A stretch of DNA of 64,000 bases from Streptomyces sp. ATexAB-D23 (GCF_000373645.1 NZ_KB892022.1:32292-96291); one strand, 5' to 3'; shown: positions 7,127-16,019, counted from the first letter of the stretch. Program-made: numbers and translations. The notes: generated by a model from the letters alone, not told the origin.

Positions 7127-8761
7127 ATGACGCTGAACAACGGGACGACGACGTCCCAGGGCCCAACCGCGGGGGCCGCCCGGAAGCCGGGCTACGCGGC
7201 CACGCTGGCTGCCACCAGCTGCGCGGTGTTCGTGGCGCAGGTCGCCAACGCGCTGCCGGCCTCCCTCAACGGCCTCTTCCAGGAGGACCTCCACACCCAT
7301 GGCTCGCAGCTGACCTGGATCACCTCGGCCTTCATGGTCGCCGTGGTGTGCTTCGAGTTCACCTTCGGCGTGCTCGGCGACCGGTTCGGCCGCAAGCGGC
7401 TGATCACCACGGGGGCCGCGCTCATCGCGGCCGGCAGCGCCGTGGCCGCGCTCGCCCCGTCCGTACAGGTCCTGTGGGTGGGCGCGGCGATCAACGGGCT
7501 CGGCGCGGGTGCCCTGTTCCCCGGCTCGCTCACCATGCTCGCCTCGGTCACCCGCAACCCCCGGGAGCGGGCCCACGCCGTCGCGCTCTGGAGCGGGTTC
7601 CTGTCCGCGGGCGCGGCCGTCTCGCCGCTGATCGGCGGGGCGTTCGCGAAGGTGGGCTCCTGGCGCGGCTCCTTCTGGGTGCTCGTCGCGCTCGCCCTGC
7701 TGAGCGTGGTGCTCACCCTGGCGCTGACCTCGGAGTCCAAGTCGGCGGAGGGCCGCGAGCTGGACGTACCGGGCCAGATCACCTTCGCCATCGGCCTGAT
7801 CCTTGTGCTGTACGCCGCCGTCGAGGGCCCCGAGGCCGGGTGGACGACCCTGCCGGTGCTGCTCTCCGCCATGCTCGGGCTCTGCTTCCTCGCCGGCTTC
7901 GTCCTGGTCGAAGTGGGCGCCAAGTCCCCGATCTTCGACCTGACCCTGTTCAGGAACCGGGCCTTCACGGTCTCCTCGGTGGTCGCCGTGATCGGCATGC
8001 TCGCCTTCCTCGGCGCGTGCTTCGCGACGAGCATGTGGCTCGGTCCGGTCCAGCACCAGGACCCGCTGCGCGTGGCCGTCCCGTTCCTGCTGCTCCAGGG
8101 GCCGGCCTTCCTCCTCATCCCCGTCGTCTCCCGGCTGCTGCACCGGGTCGCCCCGGCCTGGCTGCTGACCTCGGGCTTCGTCCTGATGGCCGTCGGCTGC
8201 CTGCTGTGCACCCGGCTGGACATCGGCGACCTCGACCTGACCGCGTTCGTGGTGCCCGATCTGCTGATCGGCGTCGGCTTCGCGCTGTGCGTGAGCTCGG
8301 TGACGGCGGTGGCACTGGACAGCGTGCCCCCGCACCTGGCCGGCATGGCGAGCGCGACGACCAACATGCTCCGGGATCTCGGTTTCGCGCTCGGCCCGGT
8401 CGTCGTCGGGGCGGTCGCCCTGTCCAAGGCGGCCTCGGCGTTCTCCTCGAAGCTGGGCGGGGCGGATCTGCCGGCGGAGAGCCGGAGGGCGGCACGGCAG
8501 ATCGCCTCGGAGGGCGGCCCGATCGCCGTCAACAGTCTGCCTCCGGGCACCCCGGGCGCCGGGGCACGGTCCCTTGCCCTGGACGCGCTGGGCAGCGGCT
8601 TCGGCAACGCCTTCCTCATCTGTGGCATCGCCGCCGCCGTGGCCGCCGTCCTGACCGGCGTCGGCATGATCGGCGTCCGTCCGCACCGCTCCCCCGCCCC
8701 GTCGCCGGCCGGGGACGAGGCGGCCGAGCGGGACGGGGAGCCGCAGCCCGCGGCGTTGTGA
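7127..8761 (+). CDS. MFS transporter, DHA2 type (about 14 membrane segments)
   Basis: This 544-residue integral membrane protein has repeated hydrophobic helices and the MFS motif A (GDRFGRKRL, about residues 86-94). The long form with about 14 predicted segments is characteristic of DHA2 drug:proton antiporters. The ATG follows AGGGAGAAAGCA, a good ribosome site. It lies next to the IclR gene and opposite the gentisate operon, so export or uptake of an aromatic acid is possible, but a general drug-export role cannot be excluded. The C-terminus is a charged cytoplasmic tail. It ends at a shared bidirectional terminator with the next, convergent gene. Confidence 0.88.
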   Translation: MTLNNGTTTSQGPTAGAARKPGYAATLAATSCAVFVAQVANALPASLNGLFQEDLHTHGSQLTWITSAFMVAVVCFEFTFGVLGDRFGRKRLITTGAALIAAGSAVAALAPSVQVLWVGAAINGLGAGALFPGSLTMLASVTRNPRERAHAVALWSGFLSAGAAVSPLIGGAFAKVGSWRGSFWVLVALALLSVVLTLALTSESKSAEGRELDVPGQITFAIGLILVLYAAVEGPEAGWTTLPVLLSAMLGLCFLAGFVLVEVGAKSPIFDLTLFRNRAFTVSSVVAVIGMLAFLGACFATSMWLGPVQHQDPLRVAVPFLLLQGPAFLLIPVVSRLLHRVAPAWLLTSGFVLMAVGCLLCTRLDIGDLDLTAFVVPDLLIGVGFALCVSSVTAVALDSVPPHLAGMASATTNMLRDLGFALGPVVVGAVALSKAASAFSSKLGGADLPAESRRAARQIASEGGPIAVNSLPPGTPGAGARSLALDALGSGFGNAFLICGIAAAVAAVLTGVGMIGVRPHRSPAPSPAGDEAAERDGEPQPAAL

Positions 8762-8780
8762 CGAAGTCCCGTCCCCTGGT

Positions 8781-8821
8781 GGGCACCGGCCGCCTCCGGT
8801 CAGCCGGACCGGCCGGTGCCC
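8781..8821. terminator. Bidirectional terminator between convergent genes
   Basis: There is a 12-bp perfect inverted repeat (GGGCACCGGCCG at 8781-8792 and its complement at 8810-8821) with a second 5-bp stem nested in the loop (TCCGG/CCGGA at 8795-8808). It lies between the convergent MFS and CDGSH genes and covers the last codons of the CDGSH gene, so it can end transcription from both sides. Confidence 0.7.
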
Positions 8822-9021
8822 GGGGGCTTCGTACGACGGCGGTGGCTGGTGTCGCACCACGGGTACGTCCGGCTGCGGCGACAGGTGCAGACGGCGACGA
8901 GAAACCGGTCGGAGGCGGCGATCGTGCCGTCGTCGCGGACGATCTCCACCGGCCCCTCGATGAGCACCGGGCCGTTGGGCTCGACCGTCAGGCGGCGGGG
9001 GCGGTCAGCTTCGTTCGGCAC
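8800..9021 (-). CDS. CDGSH iron-sulfur domain protein
   Basis: This small 73-residue protein is almost entirely one CDGSH domain. The cluster ligands are visible as Cys45, Cys47, Cys56 and His60 in CTCRRSRTYPWCDTSH, the 3Cys-1His pattern that holds a 2Fe-2S cluster; the signature reads CDTSH instead of CDGSH. It would be a soluble redox or iron-sulfur-transfer protein. The GTG start lies inside the end of the upstream methyltransferase gene (17-base overlap), so the two are co-transcribed. Its last codons form one arm of the bidirectional terminator. Confidence 0.87.
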   Translation of the reverse strand: MPNEADRPRRLTVEPNGPVLIEGPVEIVRDDGTIAASDRFLVAVCTCRRSRTYPWCDTSHRRRTKPPGTGRSG

Positions 9022-9691
9022 GGACGACCACCAGTTCCTCGGTGTCCTCGCCGGCCCCGATCAGCCCCCGGGCGCGCAGCCAGGGCAGCCGCCGGGTCAT
9101 GACCGGCCCGAACGGTACGGCGGCGCGGGCCGTCACCGTGCAGCGCAGCCCGTTGGCCGTCAGCCGGTCCCGCGTCACCTCCACGCCGCACAGGCCCGAG
9201 TGGACGAGGAGCAGCACGCCGTTCGGCCGGAGCAGGCCGGGGGCGTGGTCGCAGATCCGGTCCAGGGCCTGGCGGCCGCACAGACCGGCGTCCCAGGCGA
9301 CCTCGGGGCCGTGGCTGCGGAAGCGGCGCGCGCCGGGGGCCGGTACGTACGGCGGGTTGCTCATCACCAGGTCGAAGCGCTGTGCGGCGACGGGCCCGGT
9401 GAGGTCGCCGCGCAGCACCCGGACGCGGTGTCCGGCGCGGGCGGCGTTCATGCGGGCGGTCATCACGGCGCGCCGCGAGATGTCGACCGCGAAGACGCCG
9501 GCCCCGCTCCGCGCGGCCAGCAGGGCGAGGGCGCCGCTCCCCGTGCAGACGTCGAGGACGTCCATGTCCGCGGTGAGCTCTTCGGCGTGCAGCGCCCGCG
9601 CCAGCAGGTGGGTGTCGGCCTGCGGTGCGTAGACCCCGGGCAGGGTCCACAGCCTTCCCAGATCAACGGGTGGTGCGACGGCTGTCGTCAT
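9005..9691 (-). CDS. HemK/MTQ2-like class I methyltransferase
   Basis: This 228-residue SAM-dependent methyltransferase has the SAM-binding motif LDVCTGSGALALLAA (about residues 47-61) and the NPPYVPAP motif (about 112-119) typical of enzymes that methylate glutamine or adenine amino groups. Substrates of HemK/MTQ2 relatives include release factors, but this short form lacks the N-terminal HemK domain, so its target is unclear. The ATG is preceded by GGAGGATCCGG. It overlaps the CDGSH gene downstream and is divergent from an SDR gene; the 297-base gap upstream shows no clear motif. Confidence 0.85.
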   Translation of the reverse strand: MTTAVAPPVDLGRLWTLPGVYAPQADTHLLARALHAEELTADMDVLDVCTGSGALALLAARSGAGVFAVDISRRAVMTARMNAARAGHRVRVLRGDLTGPVAAQRFDLVMSNPPYVPAPGARRFRSHGPEVAWDAGLCGRQALDRICDHAPGLLRPNGVLLLVHSGLCGVEVTRDRLTANGLRCTVTARAAVPFGPVMTRRLPWLRARGLIGAGEDTEELVVVRAERS

Positions 9692-9988
9692 CCGGATCCT
9701 CCATGAGGGTGCGCACACGTGCGGACACGTACGGGGCGGGGCGGGCAGGTCCTCGCTTCCCACCGGCGCGTGCTCATCCCGTCCAGGGTGAACGGGCCGA
9801 CCGCCCGCCGCGACTCGGACGGCGGTACCCCGCCTCCTGCCCCGGGCCCGTACCCCCATGCCCGGGGCGGGCTCCGGCCGCTCCCGCCGCGCGCATCCCC
9901 GGCCTGCGGGTGACCATGACCGGTACGAGGGCGGACCCGGCCCCGAACCGCCGGGCACGCCCCCCTCCCCGGACCGCGAAGGAGTCCC

Positions 9989-10849
9989 GTGACTGACCGG
10001 AAGCACCCGCTGAACGGCCGCACGGCCGTGGTGACCGGCGGGGCTCGCGGCCTCGGGGAGGCCGTGGCCCGTGAGCTGGCCGCCCGGGGTGTGCGCGTGG
10101 CCCTGCTCGGCCTGGAGGAGGACGTGCTCGCCCGGGTGGCCGCCACGCTCCCCACGCCGTCCGGGCACTGGCCCGTCGATGTCACCGACGACGCGGCGAT
10201 GGCCCGTGCCGCCGAGGACGTACGCCGCGGGCTGGGCCCCGTCTCGGTCGTCGTCGCCAACGCGGGCGTGGCCGAGGGCGGCCCGTTCGCGGACTCCGAC
10301 CCGGTGAGCTGGCGGCGCGTGATCGAGGTCAACCTCGTCGGCAGCGCGGTCACCGCGCGGGTGTTCCTGCCGCAGCTCCTGGACACCCGCGGGCACTACC
10401 TCCAGGTCGCCTCGCTGGCCTCCATCGGTGCCGCGCCGATGATGAGCGCGTACTGCGCCTCCAAGGCGGGCGTGGAGTCCCTCGCCCACTCCCTGCGGGC
10501 CGAACTCGCCCCGCGCGGCGTCACCGTGGGCATCGGGTACCTCAACTGGATCGACACCGACATGATCCGGGACGCCGACCAGCACCCGGTGCTCCGCGAG
10601 CTGCGGGCCCATATGCCGCCGGCCGCCCGCAGGACCTACCCGGCGCCCTACGTGGCCCGGCGCCTGGTGGCCTCGGTCGAGCGGCGTTCCCCGGCGGTGT
10701 ACGTCCCGGGGTGGCTGCGCGGCGTGCAGGCGGTCCGGGCCGCGCTGCCGGGGGTGGTCTCCCTGGCGACCCGCAAGGAGCTGAACCGCTCGCAGTTCAC
10801 GGCCACCGGTCTGCTCGGCGCGGGCGGCCGGGCGGCGGAGAGGACCTGA
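9989..10849 (+). CDS. Short-chain dehydrogenase/reductase (SDR)
   Basis: This 286-residue classical SDR has the cofactor motif TGGARGLG (residues 16-23), the NAG motif (VVANAGVAEGG, about residue 91) and the catalytic YCASK motif (about residues 155-159, with its Ser upstream in LQVASLAS). The GTG start follows AAGGAG. It would be an NAD(P)H-dependent alcohol/ketone oxidoreductase of unknown substrate. The C-terminal 60 residues form an extension with basic residues. It is convergent with the phytoene-desaturase-like gene and may share a lipid or isoprenoid role with it, though this is only a neighbourhood guess. Confidence 0.86.
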   Translation: MTDRKHPLNGRTAVVTGGARGLGEAVARELAARGVRVALLGLEEDVLARVAATLPTPSGHWPVDVTDDAAMARAAEDVRRGLGPVSVVVANAGVAEGGPFADSDPVSWRRVIEVNLVGSAVTARVFLPQLLDTRGHYLQVASLASIGAAPMMSAYCASKAGVESLAHSLRAELAPRGVTVGIGYLNWIDTDMIRDADQHPVLRELRAHMPPAARRTYPAPYVARRLVASVERRSPAVYVPGWLRGVQAVRAALPGVVSLATRKELNRSQFTATGLLGAGGRAAERT

Positions 10850-10929
10850 CGGGGCCGACAGGGCGCTGCGGGCGGCTGCGCGGCGGTGCTTCCGGCAGGG
10901 CGGCCGGCGCGGGCCGGTGAGCCGGTGCC

Positions 10930-12522
10930 TCAGCGCTTCCCTCCGCGCGAGGCCAGTGGCCCCGGGCGCAGGGTGCGCCGCAGCGCGGCGCGGGCGGCGT
11001 TGGCGCCGGGGGCACCGTGCACCCCGCCGCCCGGGTGCGCGGAGGCGGAGGCCAGGTACAGGCCCTTCACCGGGGTCTCCGGCCTGCCGGTGCCCGGGGT
11101 CGGGCGGAACACCAGTTGCTGATGCGCGGCCGCGGTGCCGCCGTTGATCGCACCGCCGGGCAGGTTGGCGTCCATGGATTCGATGGTGGGGGGCGCCAGG
11201 AGGCGACGGGCGACGATGCGGGAGCGGAAGCCGGGCGCCCAGCGCTCGACCTCCTTCTCCATGCGGTCGGCCATGGCTTCCCGCTCGCCCGGGTCCCACC
11301 GCCCGGTCAGGCCGTCCTCCCCCGCGTCACCCTTGACGCGGTGCGGGACATGCGTGTAGGCCCACGCGGCCTCGGTGCCGGCCGGTGAGCGCGTGGCGTC
11401 GGCGGTGGTCATCTGGCCGAAGAGGAGGAACGGGCGGTCGGGCACCCGGCCCATGGCGATCTGCGCCGCGAACCGGGTGAGGCCGTCGACGCCTTCGGCC
11501 AGGTGCACGGTGCCCGCCGTGGCCGCCGCTCGCGCGGTCCACGGCACCGGTCCGTTCAGCGCCCAGTCGATCTTGAACGTCGCGAAGTCCCACTGGAACC
11601 GGCGCAGGTCGTCCAGCAGCCGGCCGGGCAGGTGCCGGGCGTCGACCAGCCCGCCGTAGAGCGCCGGCGCGGACACGTCGGCGAGCACGGCCCGGGACGC
11701 GGGGACGGCCTCGCCGTTCGCGGTGCGTACGCCGACGGCGCGTCCGCCGCGTACGACGACCTCGGTCACGCGCTCACCGCAGCGGACGACGCCTCCGTAC
11801 CGCTCCAGTCGCCGCACCAGCGCCGCCGTGAGGGCACCGGCGCCCCCGACCGGCACCGGGAAGCCGTAGGTCTGGCCGAGCATCGACATCAGCCAGCCGA
11901 AGCCGCCGCTCCCCGCCGCTTCGGGGCCGAGGTCGGCGTGCAGCGCGCTGCCCGCGAGCAGGAGCCTGGCCGCCTCGCCGCCGAACCGCTCCTCGCCCAG
12001 GCGGCGCACGGGCAGCAGCAGGGTCCGGGCCAGCCGCAGGCCGTCTGCGGCCCGGAGCCGGGCGGCGAGGCGGACGGCGGGGCGCACCGGCGGGAACGGG
12101 GTGAACAGGGCGCCCAGCAGGTCGCGCCGCACCCGGTCCCAGGTGGCGCACAGCTCCAGCCAGGCCGCCCCGTCGCCCTCGGCGAACGCGTCGAGACCGG
12201 CCGCCGTGTCACGCGCCCGCCCTTCGAGGACCGCGCACCGGCCGTCCGGCAGCGGGTGGGCCAGGACGCGGAGGGCGCGCGACCACTGCAACCCCTCCTC
12301 CTGGAGGCCGAGGCCGCCGAGGACCGGGGAGGCCGCCGCGAGCGGGTAGAAGGAGCTGAACAGGTCGTTGACGTAGTCGGGGTGCACGCCGCGGTCGCTG
12401 CGGACCGCGCCGCCGGGCTCCGGCTGGGCCTCCAGGACCTCCACGCTCCACCCCGCCGCGGCAAGGAGGTTCGCCGCGACGAGACCGTTGGGTCCCGCGC
12501 CGATGACCACGGCGTCCGGCAT
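10930..12522 (-). CDS. Phytoene desaturase-like FAD oxidoreductase
   Basis: This 530-residue flavoprotein opens with the dinucleotide-binding motif VVIGAGPNGLVAANLLAAAG (residues 4-23) followed by the acidic FAD ribose-binding end VLEAQPEPGGAVRS. It belongs to the phytoene dehydrogenase/PYROXD2-like superfamily (COG1233). The ATG preceded by GGAGGCACCG was chosen over an in-frame GTG four codons upstream. It lies 46 bases after the SRPBCC gene and is probably co-transcribed. There are no phytoene synthase or other crt genes nearby, so a carotenoid role is not supported; the substrate is unknown. Confidence 0.83.
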   Translation of the reverse strand: MPDAVVIGAGPNGLVAANLLAAAGWSVEVLEAQPEPGGAVRSDRGVHPDYVNDLFSSFYPLAAASPVLGGLGLQEEGLQWSRALRVLAHPLPDGRCAVLEGRARDTAAGLDAFAEGDGAAWLELCATWDRVRRDLLGALFTPFPPVRPAVRLAARLRAADGLRLARTLLLPVRRLGEERFGGEAARLLLAGSALHADLGPEAAGSGGFGWLMSMLGQTYGFPVPVGGAGALTAALVRRLERYGGVVRCGERVTEVVVRGGRAVGVRTANGEAVPASRAVLADVSAPALYGGLVDARHLPGRLLDDLRRFQWDFATFKIDWALNGPVPWTARAAATAGTVHLAEGVDGLTRFAAQIAMGRVPDRPFLLFGQMTTADATRSPAGTEAAWAYTHVPHRVKGDAGEDGLTGRWDPGEREAMADRMEKEVERWAPGFRSRIVARRLLAPPTIESMDANLPGGAINGGTAAAHQQLVFRPTPGTGRPETPVKGLYLASASAHPGGGVHGAPGANAARAALRRTLRPGPLASRGGKR

Positions 12523-12568
12523 CGGTGCCTCCACGTGCTCTCGGGGCCGGGGGTGAGGGCCGGCCCGG

Positions 12569-13024
12569 TCAGACCGCTTCGCGCGTGCCCTTCGGGGACG
12601 TCTCGACCGTTGTGGCCAGCCGGGCGAGAACGCTGCGGTGGCGCAGCTGGATCAGGGCGTCGGCGGCGGTGTTGTGCAGCTTCCCCGCGGGGCCGCGCAG
12701 GGGGTGTTCGTCCAGGGTCACCAGGGCGTTCTCGCCCCACTGGCGCACCTCCAGGGCGATCCGGGCGGTGCCGATCCGGCCGCTGTCGGCCTCCAGCTCC
12801 AGCACGTGCGGGGCCTCGCACCGCCGGACGTAGGTGGTGCCCTGCATGGACCACGGCCCCAGCCCGAGGGTGTAGGTGATGCTGGAGCCGACCTCCGGCC
12901 AGGCGCCCCGCCGGGGACGCGAGTCCGAGGTTCCGACCACCCAGTCGCTGTAGAGCGTGCCGTCCGCGAGGACCTTCCAGACGTCTTTCACGGGGCGTTC
13001 GATCAGGCGGTGCCGTACGGCCAT
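12569..13024 (-). CDS. SRPBCC (START/polyketide-cyclase-like) superfamily protein
   Basis: This 151-residue protein begins with the SRPBCC-type pattern IERPVKDVWKVLADGTLYSDWV and ends in a long amphipathic helix (residues about 115-140). The fold makes a deep hydrophobic cavity for lipids or aromatic compounds. The start is preceded by GGAGGACCG. It is the first gene of a two-gene unit with the phytoene-desaturase-like oxidoreductase, suggesting ligand hand-over. Its promoter would lie in the gap shared with the divergent CsoR-type gene, which holds that protein's likely operator. The ligand is unknown. Confidence 0.8.
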   Translation of the reverse strand: MAVRHRLIERPVKDVWKVLADGTLYSDWVVGTSDSRPRRGAWPEVGSSITYTLGLGPWSMQGTTYVRRCEAPHVLELEADSGRIGTARIALEVRQWGENALVTLDEHPLRGPAGKLHNTAADALIQLRHRSVLARLATTVETSPKGTREAV

Positions 13025-13146
13025 CGGTCCTCCAGCATTCGTCGGGCACCGCCACCCTCACCCGGCACCCGACGCCCCACAAGCGGTGTCCGCCGTACGG
13101 GGACGCCCCTGATGGCAGACTCGTAGCGCGTCGAACACGGTACGAT

Positions 13147-13162
13147 ATACCCCTAGGGGTAT
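13147..13162. promoter_or_regulatory. CsoR/CstR-type operator palindrome
   Basis: A perfect 16-bp palindrome, ATACCCCTAGGGGTAT, is centred about 23 bases ahead of the CsoR-family GTG. This has the WTACCCC-N2-GGGGTAW form typical of CsoR/CstR operators, so the repressor very likely controls its own gene. The same site lies upstream of the divergent SRPBCC gene. Confidence 0.8.
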
Positions 13163-13177
13163 GCCGAGGGAGGAACC

Positions 13178-13456
13178 GTGGAGCTCGACATGGCGGCCGA
13201 TGAGCTGAAGTCGGTGCTCAACCGGCTGAAGCGGGCGCAGGGCCAGATCGCCGGGATCATCAGGATGATCGAGGAGGGCCGGGACTGCGAGGACGTGATC
13301 ACGCAGCTGGCCGCGGTCTCCCGCGCCCTGGACCGGGCCGGTTTCGCCATCATCGCGACGGGCCTCCAGCACTGCATGGCCGACGGCGAGCAGCCGGTGG
13401 CGGACCGGAACCAGATGCGGGCCCGCCTGGAGAAGCTGTTCCTCTCCCTGGCCTGA
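13178..13456 (+). CDS. CsoR/RcnR family repressor, CstR-like ligand set
   Basis: This 92-residue all-helical repressor belongs to the DUF156/CsoR family. Copper sensors use a Cys-His-Cys set (C36, H61, C65 in the M. tuberculosis protein). Here the two cysteines are kept (Cys37, Cys66) but the His position is Gly62. That is the pattern of CstR-type persulfide sensors rather than Cu(I) sensors. The GTG start follows GAGGGAGGA. No copper exporter, rhodanese or other cst gene is next to it. Regulation is probably by its own operator palindrome just upstream. Confidence 0.86.
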   Translation: MELDMAADELKSVLNRLKRAQGQIAGIIRMIEEGRDCEDVITQLAAVSRALDRAGFAIIATGLQHCMADGEQPVADRNQMRARLEKLFLSLA

Positions 13457-13535
13457 CCACAGCCGTCACATCAGCGCGTCGCCGAGTGGGTGCCTTCCGG
13501 GGTGTTCCCGACGCCGCGGGCGCCCCGGACAGGCC

Positions 13536-14183
13536 CTACTCCTTGCGGGCGAGCAGGTGCACTTCCTGGAACCGGCGCCGGTCCTCGGGCCCGGGTTCGC
13601 GGACCATCCGGGCCACCTCGTTCAGCCCGTGCGCGCGCAGCAGCCCGGCGAGGTGGCCGGGCGACCAGCGGTGGGCGAGCGCGACGGCGTGATCGAAGGA
13701 CTGCGTGGGGCGGTCCGGTCCCTCGGTCGCGGAGAAGCCGATGAGAAGGTGGCCGCCGGGCGCCAGGACTCGTTGGAACTCACCGAGAACGGCCGGGAGT
13801 TCGGGCGGCGGGGTGTGGATGACCGACCACCGCGAGAGCACACCGCCCAGCGTCCCGTCCGGGATGTCCAGCGCGGCCATCGTCCCCACGTCGAACCGCA
13901 GCTCCGGCCACGCCGTGCGCGCCAGCTCGATCATCGCGGGCGAGGCGTCCACGCCGAACGCCTCAAGGCCGAGCCCCGCCAGGTGGGCCGTGACGTGGCC
14001 GGGCCCGCAGCCGAGGTCCGCGACCCGGCCGCCGCCGGCCGCGCCGACGTACTCGGCGAAGGCGCCCAGCATCGCGCGGTCCAGCGGAGCGTCGCGGAGC
14101 GAGTCGGTGAACAGCTGGGCGTACTGGACGGCTGCGGCGTCGTAGGCGTCGCGGGTGGCGCGGAGGGCATCGTGTTCGACCAT
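13536..14183 (-). CDS. Class I SAM-dependent methyltransferase
   Basis: This 215-residue protein has a clear SAM-binding motif I (VADLGCGPGHVTAHLAGLG, about residues 55-73), an acidic motif II (FGVDASPAMIELAR) and a post-motif region LAPGGHLLIGFS, as in UbiE/Methyltransf_25 enzymes. There is no targeting signal. The ATG before VEHDALRA was chosen; an in-frame GTG eight codons upstream is equally weak in ribosome site. It is convergent with the CsoR-type gene and followed by a GNAT gene on the same strand. The substrate cannot be told. Confidence 0.82.
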   Translation of the reverse strand: MVEHDALRATRDAYDAAAVQYAQLFTDSLRDAPLDRAMLGAFAEYVGAAGGGRVADLGCGPGHVTAHLAGLGLEAFGVDASPAMIELARTAWPELRFDVGTMAALDIPDGTLGGVLSRWSVIHTPPPELPAVLGEFQRVLAPGGHLLIGFSATEGPDRPTQSFDHAVALAHRWSPGHLAGLLRAHGLNEVARMVREPGPEDRRRFQEVHLLARKE

Positions 14184-14229
14184 GCCGGCGACAGTAGCGC
14201 CCGCCACGGACAGACCACCGGGCCGCTTC

Positions 14230-14769
14230 CTACGGGGCCGGGCGCGGGTCCGTCGCGAGCCGGGCGTGCGTCTCGACGTCGTAGCGGACGCCGTCGTACG
14301 CGAGTTTGCGCCGTTGCAGCCCCTCGGCGACGAACCCGGAGGCGAGCGCCACCCGGCAGGAGGCCGGGTTGTTGGTACGGTGCCCCAACTCCAGCCGGAA
14401 GAGGCCCAGTTCGGCGAAGCACCAGTCGGCGAGCGCCCGGCAGCCGAGGGTCGCCACCCCCTTGCCGCGCGCGGCGGAACCGGTCCAGTAGGAGACCCAG
14501 CCGGTGGCGTGTGCGTCCGGGCCGCTCACGGAGACGCCGCCGAGCGCGGTGCCCGACGCGTCCGCGACGGCGAACGCGAAGGCGGCCTCCCGGCTCCACT
14601 GATCCTGCCGCCGCCCGATCCACTCCTCGGCGTCGGACACCGTGACGACCGGAGCGTCGGCCTGCCGCTCCATCCCCGGCTCGGCGAACGCCTCCCGCAC
14701 GGCGGACGCGTCGGACATCTCCCAGGGACGCAGCCTCAGCCTGCCCGGCAACCGCACACGATCGTTCAC
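14230..14769 (-). CDS. GNAT acetyltransferase, RimJ/RimL type
   Basis: This 179-residue protein has the GNAT fold pattern of the RimJ/RimL branch. It starts with RLRPWEMSDASAVREAF, has the acetyl-CoA pyrophosphate-binding loop near GSAARGKGVATLGCRAL (about residues 97-113), and ends with the family block HRTNNPASCRVALASGFVAE. It would acetylate an amino group of a protein N-terminus or small molecule. It lies 46 bases upstream of the methyltransferase gene on the same strand and is divergent from an AraC regulator. Substrate unknown. Confidence 0.84.
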   Translation of the reverse strand: MNDRVRLPGRLRLRPWEMSDASAVREAFAEPGMERQADAPVVTVSDAEEWIGRRQDQWSREAAFAFAVADASGTALGGVSVSGPDAHATGWVSYWTGSAARGKGVATLGCRALADWCFAELGLFRLELGHRTNNPASCRVALASGFVAEGLQRRKLAYDGVRYDVETHARLATDPRPAP

Positions 14770-14887
14770 CGCACGGATTATCCAGGCGGCCCGGTGGCAC
14801 GGCCGGCCAGGGGCCCGTACCCGGCGAGGTGCCGTGGCCGCGTCGTGCGCCCACCAGGGATTACCGGGCAGCCCTTAGCATCGCCGC

Positions 14888-15907
14888 GTGGGAGCGATGA
14901 TCCGGGGAGCCAGTCTGCGCGGCTTCACGCGCCTCGTGGAGGAACTGGGCGGCGACCCGGTCGAGCTGGCCCGGCGGTTCGCCATTCCGCTGCGGGCGCT
15001 GGTCTCCGACGACGAGCTGGTGCCGATCACCGGGCACGACGCGATGCTCGACGCGGCGGCCCGCGATCTGCGCTGCCCCGACTTCGGTCTCCGCCTGGCC
15101 CGCGCCCAGGACATCGGCATCCTGGGCCGGCTGGCGCCCGCGATCGAGGCGTCGTCCACGGTGGCCGAGGCGCTGGAGTGCGCGTCGCGGTTCCTGTTCG
15201 TGCACAGCCCGGCGCTGAGCATCGGTGTGGAGCCGGACCCGAGGGGGCGCCGCGAGGTGGTGGCGCTGACCTACCGCAAGGACGCCCGCGAGTCCCCGTA
15301 CTCCCCGCAGGCCATGGAGCTGGGCATCGGGCTGTTCCACGGGGTGGCGGCGGCGCTGGTGGGCGGCCTGCGCGGGCTGCGGTCGGTGGAGCTGCCGCAC
15401 CAGCCGCTGTCGCCGGTCGCGCGGTACACCGGCTTCTTCGGCGCGGACGTGCGGTTCGGGAGCCCGGCCGGCGCGCTGCGGGTGGAACGGCGCCTGCTGG
15501 AGCGGGAGTTCAGCAGCGGCGACGCGGCCGTGCGCCGGCTCGCCGTCGACCATCTGGCCCGGCACCACACGGACCCGGAGGACCGGGTCGCCACGCACGC
15601 GCGGCGCGCCCTGATCGAGACCGTGGGCATCACGCCCCCGGCCATCGGCCACATCGCCCGGCTCCTCGCGATGCACCCGCGCACGCTGCAACGGCGCCTC
15701 GCGGCGGAATCGACCGGCTTCGGCGAGATCCTGGAGGACGTGCGGCGGGACCTCGCGCTGCGCTACATCACGACCACCGATCTGCCCCTCGGCCAGGTGG
15801 CCGCGATGGCGGGCTTCGCCGACCAGTCCGGCCTCAGTCACGCGGTACGGCGCTGGCGGGGCACGAGCCCGAGCGAGGTGCGCCGGCTGGCACGCGGTAC
15901 CTCCTGA
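14888..15907 (+). CDS. AraC family regulator with Arabinose_bd-type N-terminal domain
   Basis: This 339-residue protein has an N-terminal arabinose-binding-like domain (residues about 15-200) as in OruR/ArgR-type AraC regulators and a C-terminal AraC double helix-turn-helix (about 240-335, with PPAIGHIARLLAMHPRTLQR and FADQSGLSHAVRRWRGTSPS). The GTG is nine bases ahead of an in-frame ATG. A TAGCAT hexamer ends six bases before it, so the mRNA may be leaderless. It is followed on the same strand by an SDR gene, its most likely target. Confidence 0.86.
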   Translation: MGAMIRGASLRGFTRLVEELGGDPVELARRFAIPLRALVSDDELVPITGHDAMLDAAARDLRCPDFGLRLARAQDIGILGRLAPAIEASSTVAEALECASRFLFVHSPALSIGVEPDPRGRREVVALTYRKDARESPYSPQAMELGIGLFHGVAAALVGGLRGLRSVELPHQPLSPVARYTGFFGADVRFGSPAGALRVERRLLEREFSSGDAAVRRLAVDHLARHHTDPEDRVATHARRALIETVGITPPAIGHIARLLAMHPRTLQRRLAAESTGFGEILEDVRRDLALRYITTTDLPLGQVAAMAGFADQSGLSHAVRRWRGTSPSEVRRLARGTS

Positions 15908-16019
15908 GGCCGAGGGCCGCCGCCCCGCCGTCTTCCGGGAATTGTCGCGCCGGAACAAATCCCGCCCCGTCCCGGCGGGCATGCTGCGGGCCGGACGACG
16001 AGCGCGAGGGAGTGGGTCA

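Noticed and set aside
10930..12522. Carotenoid biosynthesis gene
   Set aside because: It resembles phytoene desaturase only at superfamily level, and no phytoene synthase, cyclase or GGPP synthase gene is near.
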